DNA from: an uncultured bacterium
GTDB taxonomy: Bacteria; Patescibacteriota; Gracilibacteria; Absconditabacterales; Absconditicoccaceae
Reading direction: 5' to 3'
NCBI GenBank assembly: GCA_947168815.1
Contig: CAMVNG010000011.1
Location: 1-38,093 of the forward strand
DNA length: 38,093 nucleotides
Below, one piece after another: positions 19,578 through 27,901 of this stretch (the first letter of the stretch is position 1; the number at the start of each line of letters is the position of its first letter). The notes beneath the pieces were generated by a model that made no database searches, was not told where the DNA came from, and saw only the letters and a list, made by a program, of their open reading frames with translations. The translations under genes were made by a program, and so were the position numbers.

Positions 19578-19826
19578 ATGGATGAATTAAAAGTTACTAA
19601 GGATTTAAGGGAAGAGGTCCTCAAACATTGTGACTCTTTCGATTATTGTGGACGTAATTTAGCTTATTTCTCGTCTAAGAATAAACGCAATATTACGTTT
19701 GCAATTGCTGCTGTTTTAAAAGCTAATCCAGTATTTGTAGTCTCTGTAATGGAGACAACAAAGGGTGAGGACTCTAAGTTAGAAACGACGGTTCAATTTA
19801 CACAAGTTGGATTTACAGGCGGATAA
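19578..19826 (+). CDS. Small protein using only GGN for Gly, 82 aa
   Basis: ATG at 19578, Shine-Dalgarno GAAAGGA, TAA stop. Five glycines, all GGN. The N-terminal half is probably helical (LREEVLKHCDSFDYC), then a hydrophobic stretch (FAIAAVLKANPVFVVSVM) and a Thr-rich beta end (TTVQFTQVGFTGG). The final Gly-Gly codons and the stop lie inside the terminator hairpin (GGCGGA-TAATT-TCCGCC, 19818-19834, then T6), so gene end and terminator are fused. Third in a row of single-gene cassettes. Function unknown. Confidence 0.8.
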   Translation: MDELKVTKDLREEVLKHCDSFDYCGRNLAYFSSKNKRNITFAIAAVLKANPVFVVSVMETTKGEDSKLETTVQFTQVGFTGG

Positions 19827-19840
19827 TTTCCGCCTTTTTT
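19818..19840 (+). terminator. Terminator overlapping the end of the 82-aa gene
   Basis: GGCGGA/TCCGCC 6-bp GC-rich stem whose loop holds the TAA stop codon, followed by T6. Confidence 0.9.
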
Positions 19841-19865
19841 ATATGAGAAAATATACTTAATATTT

Positions 19866-20753
19866 TTAATCTACATTAATTAGTTCATATTTAGTTGATC
19901 ATAATCATAAGCTTTCAGAATATTCTGTAATATGTCTTCATTCTCTTCAATCAATTCTTTCTTTTAGTGCTTGAGTTCCTTCTTCGTGTGTTGCCCATAT
20001 TGCGTCAATAAATGCTTGATCGTTAGCAACAGGATCTAAACTAGCAAAAATTCAGATATCTGCTATTACTGGATTTCCTTGATGAGCGTCACAATCACAT
20101 TCTAAACTTATAGCATTAGCAACAATGATATAAACGATTGGCTTATTATTTTCTTTTAGATAATCGGCCACAGCAGTTGCTGCTTCTCACATTGATTCAA
20201 TAAAATCTGCTTTTTCAAATTTAGCATTCCAACATTCAACTGGGTCTTCAGTCTGTCAACATGAGTGGATATAAGCTTTTCAATTACGTGAAGCTATTCA
20301 AATTGATTGATTTTTAAGGTTTGCTCAGAATCCTCACATCATATGTCATTTTCAGTGAGCTAGATTTAAGATACTATCATAATTTTTAAAATTTTCTCAA
20401 ATGATATCATATTTTAATCGTTTTCATTTCTTTACCGGAATTTTAAATTCTCATTCAGCATCCATAATGTCGACATCAGCAAAAGATGTGAATCAGTGTT
20501 CTTCTGCTACTTTCATGTGTTCTTCAGCATCGTTTCTTGCTCATGGATAGGCTATATTACATTCAATAATTGTTCAGTTTAATTTCTTTACTAGTGGAGC
20601 AATTAAATCTGCTTTTAAATATCATTTTGATCATCTTTCTCATGTAGAAACTTTTACTCATACTTTTCATTTTAGTTCAACTCATAAAATCTCATACATT
20701 TTAATAAGCGATTCTGGTGTAATTTCTTTTGTGAAATAGACTTTTGATGCCAT
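19866..20753 (-). CDS. DUF362 protein (uncharacterised Fe-S centre family), 295 aa
   Basis: ATG at 20753, TAA at 19866-19868, TGA as Gly. It matches DUF362: KVYFTKEITPESL start, GVKVSTGERGSKGYL, IIECNIAYPGARNDAEEH, LAHGKGHMMGGFGANLKNQSIG and a Cys-containing part (SLECDCDAH). Most of the diagnostic glycines (GHMMGGFGANLKN) are TGA. The family is often fused to ferredoxin domains and thought to bind an Fe-S cluster; here I see no ferredoxin CxxCxxC module, only a few Cys. Role unknown. Confidence 0.85.
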
Positions 20754-20932
20754 GAGAATAGTGATTAGTAAATAAAATATGATTACTAATATAAAAATGT
20801 TATGATTAAGTCTAATAATTGCAAACAAAAATTACTTGTAATTTAAGATTTGAATAATTATCTTTTATAAAAATAAAAATGGGTTAATCAATGAAGCCTA
20901 AGATTCATTGAATAAAAAATACAAAAAGCAAT

Positions 20933-21244
20933 ATGCATACTGCATTAGATTCTATTTCATTTGGTGGCCCACCTTGGGTTGAATATTTGTTTTTCATCTT
21001 GATATCATTTACTAATGTATTCTTGCAGAATTTGAAGAATATCTTCTTAATAAAATCAACGAGATTTAAGGCTGCTTTGGTTGGAATGGTTACTTCAATA
21101 TTCTATGCAACAGTAGTTGTGATGATAGCAAAACACGGATGGATATCAGTCCTTATTGTTGCTGTTACACATTTCTTAGGAATATTCTATGCAAGAACAG
21201 TTAGTGATAATCTTGAGAAAAAAGGATTATTGAAACAAAAATAG
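20933..21244 (+). CDS. Three-TM membrane protein, UPF0316/DUF5698-like, 103 aa
   Basis: Reads from ATG 20933 to TAG 21242-21244. An in-frame ATG at 20891 would add 14 residues including one TGA=Gly; I keep the shorter start because every other Gly here is GGN. The hydrophobic pattern and the N-terminal YLFFILISFTNVFLQNLKNIF segment resemble the small DUF5698/UPF0316 family, but the match is by eye. The stop codon overlaps the first base of the terminator stem. Confidence 0.65.
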   Translation: MHTALDSISFGGPPWVEYLFFILISFTNVFLQNLKNIFLIKSTRFKAALVGMVTSIFYATVVVMIAKHGWISVLIVAVTHFLGIFYARTVSDNLEKKGLLKQK

Positions 21245-21271
21245 GTATGGAGAATTTCCATACCTTTTTTT
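21244..21271 (+). terminator. Terminator of the 103-aa gene
   Basis: Perfect 7-bp stem GGTATGG/CCATACC (21244-21250, 21258-21264) with loop AGAATTT, then seven T. Confidence 0.9.
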
Positions 21272-21292
21272 ATATTTAAAGTGATTAGTGAA

Positions 21293-22108
21293 TTATAGTG
21301 ATTCTAACCATTCTTGAACATCTTCTTTTGTTGTTTTAGAATCGAATTTTTTAGCTCAAACTACATTTAATCATTCTCATTTTATTTCAGATTCACTTGC
21401 TTCGATTCATGTTTTATCTGCAGTACAGAATAGTACAACTTCTTTACCTGAGAAATTATTATTTTCTACTAATGTTTGTATTATTTTAGGGTGAGATCAC
21501 CACCAAATAGGATATCAAATGTAGATTCTATCATATCAATCTAAATCAATTTCTGTTTCTATTCAAGGTCTAGCATTTTTATCATTTTGTTCTAAATTAG
21601 CTCTTGAATTGCTAGTATAATCCAAGTCTTCATCTGTGTATGGAACTTCAGGAACGAGTTCGGTGATATTCCCTTCTGTGATTTCTGAAATGTATTTTGC
21701 TATCCTTTCTGTGTCTCCTGTAGGAGAGAAATAGAGGATTAATGAGTTAAGTGTTTTTAAATTATCTTCGAAAGGTAAAATTGTAACTGTCTCATCAGTC
21801 ATGTCTACTACACATTGAACCTTTTTTGATACTGCTTCTCAATTTTCTTGGAATGTTACTACTCAGTTTAGAACATATGAAGCTCATGCTTCTTCTTCTG
21901 TATCCCATCCACCTCAAAATGTTTTGACGTTATAGTATTTTACAACTTCTTCATTACATGCAAGTAAACGACCTGAATCAGTGTTTATACTTGGTTTATC
22001 TTCGTCAACAACACTGCTATTGTTTGTGATGTTAAGATTAAATTTAAAACATCATGTTAGTAATAATGAAGAAAATAATACCATAGCTAAAAGTCAGATT
22101 TTTTTCAT
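21293..22108 (-). CDS. Flavodoxin-domain lipoprotein, 271 aa
   Basis: ATG at 22108, TAA at 21293-21295, TGA as Gly. Lipobox LLLTGC gives a lipidated Cys at about residue 20. After an N-terminal domain of about 95 residues comes a flavodoxin fold: LILYFSPTGDTERIAKYISE (FMN phosphate loop, about residue 122), YTDEDLDYTSNSRANLEQND, DRIYIGYPIWWGSHPKIIQTLVE and VVLFCTADKTG. The YPIWWG motif is typical of the Flavodoxin_4 type. A surface-exposed FMN protein suggests electron transfer outside the cytoplasm. Confidence 0.85.
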
Positions 22109-22214
22109 TTTTTGATTTTTAGTGTTAAATAAAATTATAATGTTTAAATTATTTCTTCTGTTTATGGAAGATAATGGGTATTTATATTTTTCCTTTTTTG
22201 ATATTCAATAAAAT

Positions 22215-22517
22215 TTAAACTCAAAAAAGTTCATTATAGGTTTCATTAATTAATTCCTTTAGATAATCAGAATTATCTACGTTGTCTACGTATATCATTT
22301 CTTTTGCTCAAGGATAAGGTATTTGCATTTCTAAGTTATTAATTAGCTTTTTTACCTTATCAGTAGGCTTCAATAATAAACGGTTATCATAGATTCATCA
22401 AATGATTTTTCAATTGTAATACAAAATATATTCGCCCATCATTTGACGATATGTTATGTTATCTAAATCAGAAATCTGATCTAAGATATATTGTAAATAA
22501 TCTTTTGTTGTAGCCAT
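22215..22517 (-). CDS. TfoX N-terminal domain protein, 100 aa
   Basis: ATG at 22517, TAA at 22215-22217, TGA as Gly. It matches the TfoX_N domain: start YLQYILDQISDLDNITYRQMMGEYILYYNGKIIGGIYDNRLLLKPT, then PYPGAKEMIYVDNV and a final helix. In gamma-proteobacteria TfoX/Sxy controls competence; single-domain versions are widespread with no clear role. Only 2 nt separate its start from the stop of the ZIP gene, so they are co-transcribed. Confidence 0.82.
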
Positions 22518-22519
22518 AA

Positions 22520-23317
22520 TTATTTTATATCAGCAATATATTCTTGATGTATTGGGGTATTATCATCTTCTGAGTGTTCGTCTCATTCAGTTAATGTTAA
22601 TCAATACATTACGATAAATCCTATCAAAAGTAATATAATTTGATGAATTGAATGCTTTAAATCACTTTCTTTTTGAAGCTCTGGTATCATATCAGAGGCT
22701 GCGATATAGATAAAGAGTCATGCTGAAAGAGGAGTTAATATCGAAGAAATTCAATCAACATATGCACTAAGTAGATATGCTATTCATAATCAAATAAAAG
22801 CAGTTAAAGCTGTTAAGAAATTATAAAATAGTGCTTTTTTTCTTGATAATCATCAATGCACTAAAACACAAAAATCTCAGATTTCTTGTGGTATTTCATG
22901 AAGGATAACAGCTAGAGTAGTTGCTAATCATAAGTGAAAATCAACTATGAATGCAGATCCAATAATTATTCAATCTATACTGTTATGTACCATATCTCAA
23001 ACAAGATTCATCCATGCGAATGTTTTTATTTCATGTTCTTTACCATTACGTTTAACATTTAATATCTTTTCGATAATAAATCCAATAAAGATTCAGCATA
23101 TTAGACATCATGATATTAGTAGAGAAAATCAGTTTTCTTCTACAGCTTCTGGTAATAGATGTAAGAAGGCATCTCATAATAAAATACCTACAGAAAAAGC
23201 AATAAAACATACAAAGAAATGCTTTAATTTTACCATAGGAATTGAAATTACAAATATTCCTACTAAGGACATTATACTTACAATAAGTACTGCGATGATT
23301 CAATAAAGATATTCCAT
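22520..23317 (-). CDS. ZIP-family metal transporter, 265 aa
   Basis: ATG at 23317, TAA at 22520-22522, TGA as Gly. Eight TM helices and both metal-binding signatures: HNSIDGIIIGSAF in TM4 and ILHEIPQEIGDFCVLVHGG in TM5, plus FLHLLPEAVEE early. ZIP proteins bring zinc, iron or other divalent metals into the cytoplasm. It forms an operon with the zinc-ribbon protein upstream (24 nt gap) and TfoX-N downstream (2 nt). Confidence 0.92.
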
Positions 23318-23341
23318 GATTATATTATTAAAATAAATTTT

Positions 23342-23614
23342 CTAATTATTGCATTTTGAACAGTGTTCTACGTGTTTATTTTTTCGTTTAATGAGAGTTC
23401 TTGATGAAATTTTATGTTCATCTAAAACTTCTTTAGCAGTTTTGTGTTGATGACAGTATTCATCCATAACTCAATCAATAAAAGACTGATTGTAATCTTT
23501 TTTTAGTCATCATATGGTAAACGTTGTATTACAATCGTGACAGAGATATCTTTGAGTATGGGTGGTAGATCCATACTTAATGACATGCTCTCAATTACAT
23601 TTTTTACAGTTCAT
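23342..23614 (-). CDS. InsA-like zinc-ribbon/HTH protein, 90 aa
   Basis: ATG at 23614, TAG at 23342-23344, TGA as Gly. Residues 3-33 are a zinc ribbon (CKKCNGEHVIKYG ... YLCHDCNTTF) of the IS1 InsA N-terminal type, followed by an HTH-like part (TAKEVLDEHKISSRTLIKR) and a last Cys pair. No insB transposase or IS ends are visible, and the length matches InsA alone. Heading an operon with ZIP, next to a three-iteron operator (23622-23665), it may be a domesticated regulator of metal uptake. That is inference. Confidence 0.75.
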
Positions 23615-23621
23615 TAAAAAC

Positions 23622-23665
23622 CAACAGATGTAAAATGTTTTACATGTGTTGTTTTACATTTGTTG
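23622..23665 (-). promoter_or_regulatory. Three-iteron operator upstream of the zinc-ribbon/ZIP operon
   Basis: Three 14-bp copies: CAACAGATGTAAAA (23622-23635), then inverted TTTTACATGTGTTG (23638-23651) and directly repeated TTTTACATTTGTTG (23652-23665). The first two form a near-perfect palindrome. It begins 8 bp upstream of the start codon at 23614, the position expected for an autoregulatory operator. Beyond it, 23666-23798 holds no gene; an 8-bp palindrome CCCGCGGG (23771-23778) stands out in the AT-rich context. Confidence 0.7.
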
Positions 23666-23798
23666 TTATTAAAATCAAGAGTATTTTAAATAGTCAATTT
23701 TTCGAATTTTCGTCATAAATATTTTAAATGTCAACCTTCTCGAATTCAATTGGTCTTAGTGGAATCAGCTCCCGCGGGTAGACGTAAATGACAACTTA

Positions 23799-23828
23799 TT
23801 GACATTTGATTATAAATTAATATATTAT
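23799..23828 (+). promoter_or_regulatory. Promoter of the 91-aa gene
   Basis: TTGACA (23799-23804), 18 nt, TATTAT (23823-23828). The -35 is full consensus. Confidence 0.7.
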
Positions 23829-23868
23829 AGCCCTATCAAATACAAAACTATAAAATGAAAGGATAAAT

Positions 23869-24144
23869 ATGGAGCTGATTTGTTTTAAAATTCAAAATGA
23901 TGGGGTAGAGGGGTTCGAGAGACAAGACTCTACTATTGACTTGGTTGTTAATCAGATTGGAGAGGAATCAATGACTGTTAGCAGTAGGAAAGTTGTCTTT
24001 CATAACTGCACCATTCGGAACCTCGATACCTTGAGTGACAATTACAACACTTACTTTTCAGTCTATGATAGTTTAGATTCTAAGAGTGTTGTAGTTGAAT
24101 CAAACAAGTATGATTTGATTAAGGTGACCAGGAAAATCGATTAA
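23869..24144 (+). CDS. Small protein using only GGN for Gly, 91 aa
   Basis: ATG at 23869 with Shine-Dalgarno GAAAGGA, TAA stop. Own promoter and terminator. Its three glycines are GGN (two GGG, rare in recoded genes here), with CGG, AGG and CTC codons also richer than in the neighbours. Probably a soluble beta-strand protein (ESMTVSSRKVVFHNCTI). Same cassette style as the 18655-19826 genes. Function unknown. Confidence 0.82.
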   Translation: MELICFKIQNDGVEGFERQDSTIDLVVNQIGEESMTVSSRKVVFHNCTIRNLDTLSDNYNTYFSVYDSLDSKSVVVESNKYDLIKVTRKID

Positions 24145-24173
24145 TAGTGGCTATTTTAGCCACTATTTTTTTA
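24143..24173 (+). terminator. Terminator of the 91-aa gene
   Basis: Stem AATAGTGGCT/AGCCACTATT (24143-24152, 24158-24167) overlapping the stop codon, then T-run. Confidence 0.9.
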
Positions 24174-24201
24174 AAAAAAGTGTACACAAATTTGTGAACA
24201 C
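24173..24201 (-). terminator. Terminator of the 98-aa gene
   Basis: GTGT-CAC/GTG-ACAC stem (24180-24201) with a central mismatch and, on the minus strand, seven T (A-run 24173-24179). It sits back to back with the previous terminator. Confidence 0.85.
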
Positions 24202-24218
24202 CTTTTTAGAAGATCCTG

Positions 24219-24515
24219 TTAGTCATAGATACATTCTGGCATGTTTAGATATACATCACCATACCCACTACTTACATTAAGCTTCCCAGCTTCTGTAACA
24301 TTGATGTTGAAAATGTTGTTCCAATCCGGAGATGAGGCATTACTTATAACCTCGTAGCTTTCAATAAAGATATTCAAGCAATTGTTCTCCATAAAAAATG
24401 CACCATCAGGAATACCAATCTCTTTCCACCTCGTTGGATTGATCTTAAGTGTGAGAATCTTTCGATTACCACTCTTAAATTCAATTCTAAATCTCAAAAT
24501 AAACTTCTTATTCAT
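24219..24515 (-). CDS. Small protein using only GGN for Gly, 98 aa, paralogue of 18655-18969
   Basis: ATG at 24515, TAA at 24219-24221. Promoter TTGAAA (24582-24587), 17 nt, TATAAC (24559-24564). All six glycines are GGN. It shares with the 104-aa protein the pattern KKFILRF, LTLKINP, KEIG, IESYEVISNASS-W. The start has no evident Shine-Dalgarno, unlike its relatives on the plus strand. Convergent with the 91-aa gene. Function unknown. Confidence 0.8.
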   Translation of the reverse strand: MNKKFILRFRIEFKSGNRKILTLKINPTRWKEIGIPDGAFFMENNCLNIFIESYEVISNASSPDWNNIFNINVTEAGKLNVSSGYGDVYLNMPECIYD

Positions 24516-24636
24516 ACATCAAGGTTTAAGTTAACATATTTGTTTTTTGTCACTTGAAGTTATATTCAATCAGATTTGTGATTTCAATAAGAAAACGACA
24601 TGCTGATTTTTTTATTAGTTTAATTGTTTTTTGAAT

Positions 24637-25026
24637 CTATTTTTTTGAATATTTTGAGTCATCAAATGCGAGTATTGCCATGAAAATAGGATTCAAGAAA
24701 GTAATTAGTAATCATAGACCGAATGCCCAGTGTTTACCGAATCTTCATGGAATTTTAAAGAATGAAATGAAAAGAATAATAATTCCTAGTGGAGGTAAGA
24801 TGAATGATAAAATCCACCATCCTGACATTCAAGAAGTTTTAAATCGAAGGTAGATATTATACAAAGGAATTAATGATCCCCATCATGGATGTCATGCTTT
24901 TTTGAAGATTTTCCGCATACATATAACAACCCATATGATTGCTAATCATGCCCACAATCATGTTTCTGAATTAAACAGGTCTGTAATTGCTGGGAATTCT
25001 TTGAATCAAAAGCTGAATTCAGGCAT
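24637..25026 (-). CDS. DUF5684-type membrane protein, 129 aa
   Basis: ATG at 25026, TAG at 24637-24639, TGA as Gly. It is a minimal version of the N-terminal domain of the 5677-6999 protein: KKAGHPGWGSLIPLYNIYLRFKTSGMSGWWI, then hydrophobic helices and FMAILAFDDSKY, which matches FMAILAFGDYKYEE of the larger protein. About three or four TMs. Small RNA unit E1 ends about 79 nt upstream. Function unknown. Confidence 0.82.
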
Positions 25027-25104
25027 TTTTGTTGTAGTATAAAAATAAAAGATATCTTTTTTTGTTTTATAATTTTCTTTTTTAGATAATCAATTTTATT
25101 GTTT

Positions 25105-25213
25105 AAAAAAACTGACTCTACTTATCTCAAGCAGAGCCAGCGATGTTGAATTTCACTTTAACGGCTAATTTACTTAGCACTATTTTTATACTGATTTCTA
25201 GTTTTTATTTCAA
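25105..25213 (-). ncRNA. Small RNA unit E1 (TTGAGATAA-loop family), RNA about 25178-25105
   Basis: Promoter TTGAAA (25208-25213), 17 nt, TATAAA (25185-25190), 6 nt after the stop of the paralogue gene. A GCTAA/TTAGC hairpin lies near the 5' end. The terminator (25112-25140) is a 12-bp stem with G-U pairs, loop TTGAGATAA, then T-run. The stem is identical to E4 and differs from E3 by one base. Confidence 0.82.
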
Positions 25214-25218
25214 TTAAT

Positions 25219-25968
25219 TTATTCGTTTACTTTTAGAAGTAGTTTTCATTTACAATCATTATCTACACAATAGATAAATGCTGATAAACCAAATTGACAG
25301 TCCCACCGAACGCGAGATTTTTCCTTTCAATCAACATTTTTATCTTTTAACCAAAAGGTATCATCTAATCATAAAATTGATTTTAAAGCCTTTCATATTT
25401 TACATTTCTCTTTTTGAGTTTCCCAGTATTTTAATTCTTTCTCATAATCCATACCACAATCTTCATGTAAATCTGATTCTTCTATAAATTTTCTAAGAGC
25501 GTCCATTAATTCACAGATTTCTTTTAGTGTGTATGATTGTTTTTCGAATTTTGATTCTTTCTTAAATAGTGGTATTTTTTCAAAGGTTCCTTTAGTTATA
25601 GTATCATTTGAAACAAAATAAGAAAATTTAAATCATTTAAAATCTCATACTTTAGGTAAATCAAGTGTTACTATTTTCCCTTTAACTCAGAACATTTCTT
25701 GATTATTAATTGTTCTTACATTGTATTCTCTTATATCTCTTATTATTTGTTCTTCTTGCATTTTAATTCTTTTTTCCATTTTAGCTCATATTTCTTTTCT
25801 CCATTTTTCTTTCTTTTCTTTTATTTTAGCCTCAATTTCATCACTAATATTACCAATTTCTTCATTTGATACTGAATTTAAATTTTCTAGTAATTCTTGA
25901 GATTTTAATTTTTTTCAATCTCATTTCTTTCCTATTATTATGTGTTGTGAAGTATTAATCGATTTCAT
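25219..25968 (-). CDS. Paralogue C of a three-gene family of unknown function, 249 aa
   Basis: ATG at 25968, TAA at 25219-25221, TGA as Gly. The first 40 residues (INTSQHIIIGKKGDGKKLKSQELLENLNSV) are shared with paralogues A and B; a charged helix follows (about 45-80), and the C-terminal part (LKSILGLDDTF ... KGKLLLKVNE) aligns with paralogue A (LKEILGLDSTY ... EGKLLIKRDD). The start overlaps the end of paralogue B by 14 bp, so the two are translationally coupled. Soluble, no known motif. Confidence 0.78.
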
Positions 25969-26740
25969 CGAGGATATTGTTGTCTAAAAGCTTAAATTTC
26001 TCTTGAAGTAATTCTTTAGATCTATTACCACTATCAAATAGTGAATCAGAGTATGAATGAAGTATGGTAACAGGCCAATCACGTAATGTGTTCTCAGACT
26101 CCCAATTGATATTTGAATCATCTATTCAATTAGGAGCGGCAACTTCATAAGTATCTAATTTATCATTATAATTAACATTAATTCAGATGATATATTTTCA
26201 TCTCACTCAGCTTGGATAATCAGTTCAATAATTAGAATGAATATATAGATACACTTTTCAATCTTTTTTTGGTAATATCGCTGTTGCAAGATCACATGGT
26301 CTAAGATTGTTTTTAGACATCAGAATTTTTTCTAATTCGTATCAGATTTCTTCACTATTTCATCTAAAACCATTAATTGTTTTATATATTCTCTTACAGA
26401 TCTTTCTATCTATTTCTTTGTGTAATTGTTTAAGACCTTCTGGAGATTTAGATAGCTTATCAAATCTTTCCATTATTTCATTTTCTTTATCTTCTATTTC
26501 TTCTTTTTCTTTTTGTATTCTTTTCTCTTCATTTTTTTGTGAGTGTTCTAAGTTTTGTTGTCTTAAAATTTCTTTCCTAGATTTATTTTCTTCTACTAAT
26601 ACTTCTAATTCACCTCAAACAGCTTTAATATCGTCTGTTGATACTGAATTTAAGTTTTCAAGTAATTCTTGAGATTTTGATCCAGTATCTCATTTCTTTG
26701 GTATTATAATGTGATGTAATGTATTAATATTTTTAACCAT
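25955..26740 (-). CDS. Paralogue B of a three-gene family, with long coiled coil, 261 aa
   Basis: ATG at 26740, TAA at 25955-25957, TGA as Gly. The N-terminus (INTLHHIIIPKKGDTGSKSQELLENLNSV) is shared with A and C. Residues about 45-95 are a strongly charged coiled coil (EEKRIQKEKEEIEDKENEIM). The C-terminal half (about 125-261) is specific and differs from A and C. A conserved N-terminal tag on different C-terminal parts suggests a shared docking or recruitment signal. E4 ends about 82 nt upstream. Confidence 0.78.
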
Positions 26741-26821
26741 AAATATGAAAAGTATTATAAACAGATTAATTATATATTAAAATATGGAAGAATTCTAATT
26801 TTTAATAAGATTTTAATAAAC

Positions 26822-26929
26822 AAAAAACTGACTCTACTTATCTCAAGCAGAGCCAGTCAAGCTTATGTCACTTAATAAATTTGCTGAAGACAGCGCTAAT
26901 ACTATAAAGATTTTACTTTTTATTTCCAA
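26822..26929 (-). ncRNA. Small RNA unit E4 (TTGAGATAA-loop family), RNA about 26894-26822
   Basis: Promoter TTGGAA (26924-26929), 17 nt, TATAGT (26901-26906), 5 nt after the stop of paralogue A. GCTG/CAGC hairpin near the 5' end; terminator 26828-26856 with the TTGAGATAA loop and five T. It lies between paralogues A and B. Confidence 0.82.
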
Positions 26930-26933
26930 TGTT

Positions 26934-27599
26934 TTAATCATCCCTTTTTATTAGTAATTTTCCTTCTTTTGTCCAGTCACACGTTTCATAATAGAAATTA
27001 TCTCATTCACAATTTAAACGTGTCCTGGTTTCACCATTAAAATTTGTTGATTTTGTTCGGTAGGTACTATCTAATCACAGGATTTCTTTTAGACATGTTA
27101 CTAGTACTTCTCATCAATTGTTCTCTTCACCGGATCTTGTATTTTCAAATTCAATTCAATATGCAATTAGAAAATCTCTAACAGCTCTATACATCTCTTG
27201 AAGTCCTCATTCTCATGTTATTCACCAAAGATTTTCTTTAATTAGTTCTGTACGATCTACTATCGCTTTTGCAAATAATGAATTTGAGATAAAAAATTTC
27301 GCGTTATATCCTTTGAATTCTCAAACTGCTGGTAGACTTAGTGTGATATTTTTTCATCTGCGTAATGCAAAAGATCATTCTTTTTCTTTGACATAATTAT
27401 CTTTTATATATTTTGTTATTTCATCTATATTTCAGTGCATATTTTCTCTTCTTTCATTATCTTTTTTTATTTCTTCTCAAATATTATCAATATCTTTGTC
27501 TGATACTGATTTTAAAACTTTCATTAATTCTTGAGATTTTGTATTATTATCTCATTTCTTACTGAGTATTATGTTCTGTGATGTACTAATTCTTTCCAT
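26934..27599 (-). CDS. Paralogue A of a three-gene family of unknown function, 221 aa
   Basis: ATG at 27599, TAA at 26934-26936, TGA as Gly. N-terminus ISTSQNIILSKKGDNNTKSQELMKVLKSV is the family tag. The middle (ITLSLPAVGEFKGYNAKFFISNSL) matches paralogue C (VTLDLPKVGDFKGFKFSYFVSN), and the C-terminus also aligns with C. Soluble. It lies 56 nt downstream of the 77-aa gene that follows the terminase, so it may belong to the same mobile element. Confidence 0.78.
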
Positions 27600-27655
27600 A
27601 TTTTTTCTAATATTAAACAAATTTATTATATTCATAAATTATTATTTCGCTATTT

Positions 27656-27889
27656 TTATTGAGTTTTATAAGCTTCTTTCATAAGTTCTTTTGCTAAACG
27701 ATTGTATTTATAATATCATGCTTCTGAATTTAAAAAGAGATATTTTCATATAAATCTTCTAGGTCGATTTAGTCTATATTTAAGATATATAAAGCATTGT
27801 AATTTGAATTTTTGTTCGTAGAAAAGCTTCATTTTTCAGACGGGTCGTCATTTTGGTGGCTTTGGTTCTCGATATTCTGGATTAAACAT
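27656..27889 (-). CDS. Small basic protein downstream of terminase, 77 aa
   Basis: ATG at 27889, TAA at 27656-27658, TGA as Gly. Rich in Lys, Arg, Tyr and Phe (KLFYEQKFKLQCFIYLKYRLNRPRR). Not recognised. It starts 12 nt after the terminase stop on the same strand, where a portal gene would normally begin in a phage, but it is far too short to be one. Confidence 0.65.
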
Positions 27890-27901
27890 TTTTTGTTTTT
27901 A

